Part shown: positions 22,563 to 24,669 of the stretch, one piece after another
How positions within the stretch are numbered: the stretch's first letter is position 1
How the letters are laid out: the number at the start of each line of letters is the position of its first letter
NCBI GenBank assembly: GCA_937899265.1
Contig: CALBPV010000007.1
Location: 1-24,669 of the forward strand
Direction: 5' to 3'
Length of the DNA stretch: 24,669 nucleotides
Origin: an uncultured Bacteroidales bacterium
Lineage (GTDB): Bacteria > Bacteroidota > Bacteroidia > Bacteroidales > UBA3663
Position numbers and translations under genes: made by a program
Notes under the pieces: model-generated
Databases searched by the model: none
What the model was told of the DNA's origin: nothing
The model's input: only the letters and a program-made list of their open reading frames with translations

Positions 22563-24632
22563 TTATTCTTCTGCTTCGTTGGGAAGGTCTTCGTGACGCT
22601 GGAATACATAGACCCCGAACGTCTTGGCGCCGATGCGGATGGGTTCTCCCAGCTTGATTTCCACCATGCGGGGCTCAATCTTCTTGGGATTGTCGAGGCT
22701 GTTTTCGGCATCGGGTTCGTCGCAATGGAGTACTTCGGCATAGGCCGATGAGAACTTCAGGTCATCTTTTTTGCCCTGCCACTTGATGTTGACGGTCTGT
22801 TCCTCGTCCGAGGTGTTGGCTATCTTGACGATGACGGCATTCATTCCCTTGTCTATCACAGCCGATGCAAAGAGGCCGTCCTGTCCGGGCTGTCCGGCCA
22901 CAGGCTTCTTGTCCATCGTGAGCGAGAGCACGTTCGTGCCCTTGTAGGTTGAGTAGAGCTGCTGCACGTAGTAGGAGACGGTGCGGAAAGAACGCGTGTT
23001 GTCATACCATATCATGTCGGGTCTCCACTGCCAACCCTTCACGTGGGCAAAGAGGGGGGCGTATGTGCACATGTGGACGATATCGGCATTGCGCTCAAAG
23101 CCCGTCATGAAGGCAGCCTCGTAGAGGGAGGTCTCGAAATGGTTCCACTTCTTGCCCTTGCCGTGACATGCATATTCGCCGGCAAATACCTTGGGACCCT
23201 TCCTGTCGTACTTGTCGTAGCGCAGCGCGCCGCAGGTGGGGTATTTGTTTTTGTCGGCCGTACCCAGGAACCACTGTTCGTCTCTGTAGAAGTGCTCGTC
23301 GTAGAGATCGACCTTCAGCTCCTTCATCTTGGGCTGCAACATGTTGAACTTCTCGCCCTCCGAGTCGGGACCTGTTGTGCCGATGAGCTTGAGGGCGGGA
23401 TATTTGGCACGAAGCGCCGCGTTGAATTTGCGGAGGCGGTCGGTGAAGGCCGCATTGTCCTTGTAGTCCCACTGTTCGTTGCCCACACCGAGGTAGTGGA
23501 GGTTGAATGGTTCGGGATGACCCATCTCGGCACGTACTTTGCCCCAGGGGGTGGAGGGGTCTCCGTTGGCAAACTCTACAAGGTCGAGCGCGTCCTGGAT
23601 GTAGGAATCAAGTTCGTCGAGAGGCACGTGGACCCCGGCTTTCTCGGGGTCGCGGTTTTGGAACTGGCAACTCAAACCCACCGAAATCACAGGCAGAGGC
23701 TCGCAGCCGAAGTCCTCGCAGAGCAGGAAGAATTCATAGAATCCCAAGCCGTAGCTCTGGTAGTAGTCGGGGAAAAGACGGTGGAGGAAGGTGTCGCGCC
23801 AGCGGTTTTCGTTCAGGGGACGGTTCTCAACGGGGCCTACCGAATTCTTCCACTGGAAACGGGTCTCGAGGTCGGTTCCTTCCACGATGCAGCCGCCGGG
23901 GAAACGGAACACGCCGGGCTTCAGGTCGGCCAGATGCTGGGCGAGGTCTTTGCGGACACCGTTCTCGCGGCCTTTCCAGGTGTCAACGGGGAAGAGCGAC
24001 ACGTGCTCCAGATCGGTCGTCACGTTGCGTTCGGCACCCTTGGCTCCCTCCATGAGGATGAGGCGGAGCACAGCGCCGTCGAAGCTTCTCGGAGCCGTGA
24101 AGACGGCCTGGTATTTCTTCCACTCTCTGGAATCCACCTTGACATCGGCCTTTACGATGGTCTGCGTTTCGCCCATCGAGGCCACGTTATCGACAGCCAC
24201 GCGGATGTTGGATGTGCCGCCCTCGGGTGTGCGGGCCCAAAAGGAGATGCGGTATTCCTTGCCTTTGACGATTGAGATACCGAAGAATCCCTCGTTTTCG
24301 ATGCCGGTATATTTGTCATTGTGGCCGCTCCAGCGGAGGCGCACATAATGAGGATTACGCTCGAATGGACCGTCATCCTTTACCTCGACCTGTCCGAAGG
24401 TCTTCCAGCCTTGAAGGCGGTTGGGGAACTCGAATGAACGGTTCTTCACCATTTCGGCATAAAGACCGCCGTCACCGGCGAAATTGATGTCCTCGTAGAA
24501 GATACCGTACATGGTCTTTTGGATGGGTGCACCGGCCTTCGACGCATTCAGCGTGAAGGTGTGGTCTGTGGCCTGTGTGCCGGCACAGCATGCCAGCGCG
24601 GCCAAGGTCAGTAAGTTTTTTTTGAGATTCAT
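22563..24632 (-). CDS. Secreted GH51 alpha-L-arabinofuranosidase (long type, with carbohydrate-binding-like N-terminal region)
   Basis: This 689-residue protein starts with a signal peptide (MNLKKNLLTLAALACCAGTQA) whose two cysteines leave a lipoprotein possible. The first strand, MYGIFYEDINFAGDGG, is typical of long GH51 enzymes. An inserted region at about 60-215 (RISFWARTPEGG and following) resembles CBM4/9-type beta-sandwich domains. The barrel has acid/base E386 in LGVGNEQWDY and nucleophile E486 in VFAGEYACHG, and a C-terminal beta-sandwich ends the protein. Bacteroides relatives are arabinan-degrading enzymes. The start ATG lies 37 bases from the right edge, where no promoter is visible, so more operon genes may precede it. 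Confidence 0.95.
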   Translation of the reverse strand: MNLKKNLLTLAALACCAGTQATDHTFTLNASKAGAPIQKTMYGIFYEDINFAGDGGLYAEMVKNRSFEFPNRLQGWKTFGQVEVKDDGPFERNPHYVRLRWSGHNDKYTGIENEGFFGISIVKGKEYRISFWARTPEGGTSNIRVAVDNVASMGETQTIVKADVKVDSREWKKYQAVFTAPRSFDGAVLRLILMEGAKGAERNVTTDLEHVSLFPVDTWKGRENGVRKDLAQHLADLKPGVFRFPGGCIVEGTDLETRFQWKNSVGPVENRPLNENRWRDTFLHRLFPDYYQSYGLGFYEFFLLCEDFGCEPLPVISVGLSCQFQNRDPEKAGVHVPLDELDSYIQDALDLVEFANGDPSTPWGKVRAEMGHPEPFNLHYLGVGNEQWDYKDNAAFTDRLRKFNAALRAKYPALKLIGTTGPDSEGEKFNMLQPKMKELKVDLYDEHFYRDEQWFLGTADKNKYPTCGALRYDKYDRKGPKVFAGEYACHGKGKKWNHFETSLYEAAFMTGFERNADIVHMCTYAPLFAHVKGWQWRPDMIWYDNTRSFRTVSYYVQQLYSTYKGTNVLSLTMDKKPVAGQPGQDGLFASAVIDKGMNAVIVKIANTSDEEQTVNIKWQGKKDDLKFSSAYAEVLHCDEPDAENSLDNPKKIEPRMVEIKLGEPIRIGAKTFGVYVFQRHEDLPNEAEE

Positions 24633-24669
24633 AATTGCGGATATATTATTGAGTGATTTTTCTCAGGCA

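Noticed and set aside
21027..22751. Open frame of 574 codons opposite the GH51 genes.
   Set aside because: It spans the end of one GH51 gene and all of another, which a real gene would be unlikely to do without disturbing them; no domain is seen.

Overview
The window looks like chromosomal DNA from a Bacteroidales bacterium, most likely Prevotella or a close relative. Several intergenic regions carry the Bacteroidetes sigma-ABfr -7 element TAnnTTTG, and Shine-Dalgarno sequences are weak or absent. The gene set is also typical of gut or oral Bacteroidales: a bifunctional fucokinase/GDP-fucose pyrophosphorylase (fkp), a fucose permease, short-form pta plus ackA, umuDC, and secreted plant-glycan hydrolases. 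The genus is inferred from gene content, not proven.

Left end (1-3775): a secreted protein of unknown function, cut by the window edge, is divergent from a secreted GH31 enzyme with alpha-xylosidase-type active-site motifs. Just after the GH31 stop codon is an array of heptamers and short palindromes (3017-3203). A small heat-shock protein with its own intrinsic terminator follows on the minus strand. The 328-base gap to fkp contains paired palindromes, a structured stretch, a terminator-like hairpin and promoter elements.

Fucose and envelope block (4104-9959, plus strand): fkp, fucP, a GNAT acetyltransferase and a PagL-like outer-membrane deacylase. The first three overlap at their ends and look co-transcribed. 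FucP would import L-fucose and Fkp would convert it to GDP-fucose for surface glycans. The last gene may deacylate lipid A.

Housekeeping block (minus strand, read from right to left): pta, ackA, an intrinsic terminator, umuD, umuC, a second copy of the heptamer repeat, and rnr. The rnr 3' end overlaps the 3' end of the PagL-like gene by 83 bases. The ackA terminator ends only 8 bases before the umuD start codon.

Pectin/arabinan block (16593-24632): a PL9-type polysaccharide lyase on the plus strand converges on a minus-strand run of two different GH51 alpha-L-arabinofuranosidases and a GH2 enzyme. Together these could cut a rhamnogalacturonan/pectin backbone and remove arabinose and galactose side chains. 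No SusC/SusD pair or regulator is visible, so the locus may continue past the right edge.

No tRNA, rRNA, CRISPR array, transposase or phage gene was recognised. The least explained features are the two copies of the heptamer/palindrome element, the hsp20-fkp control region, and the terminator abutting umuD.
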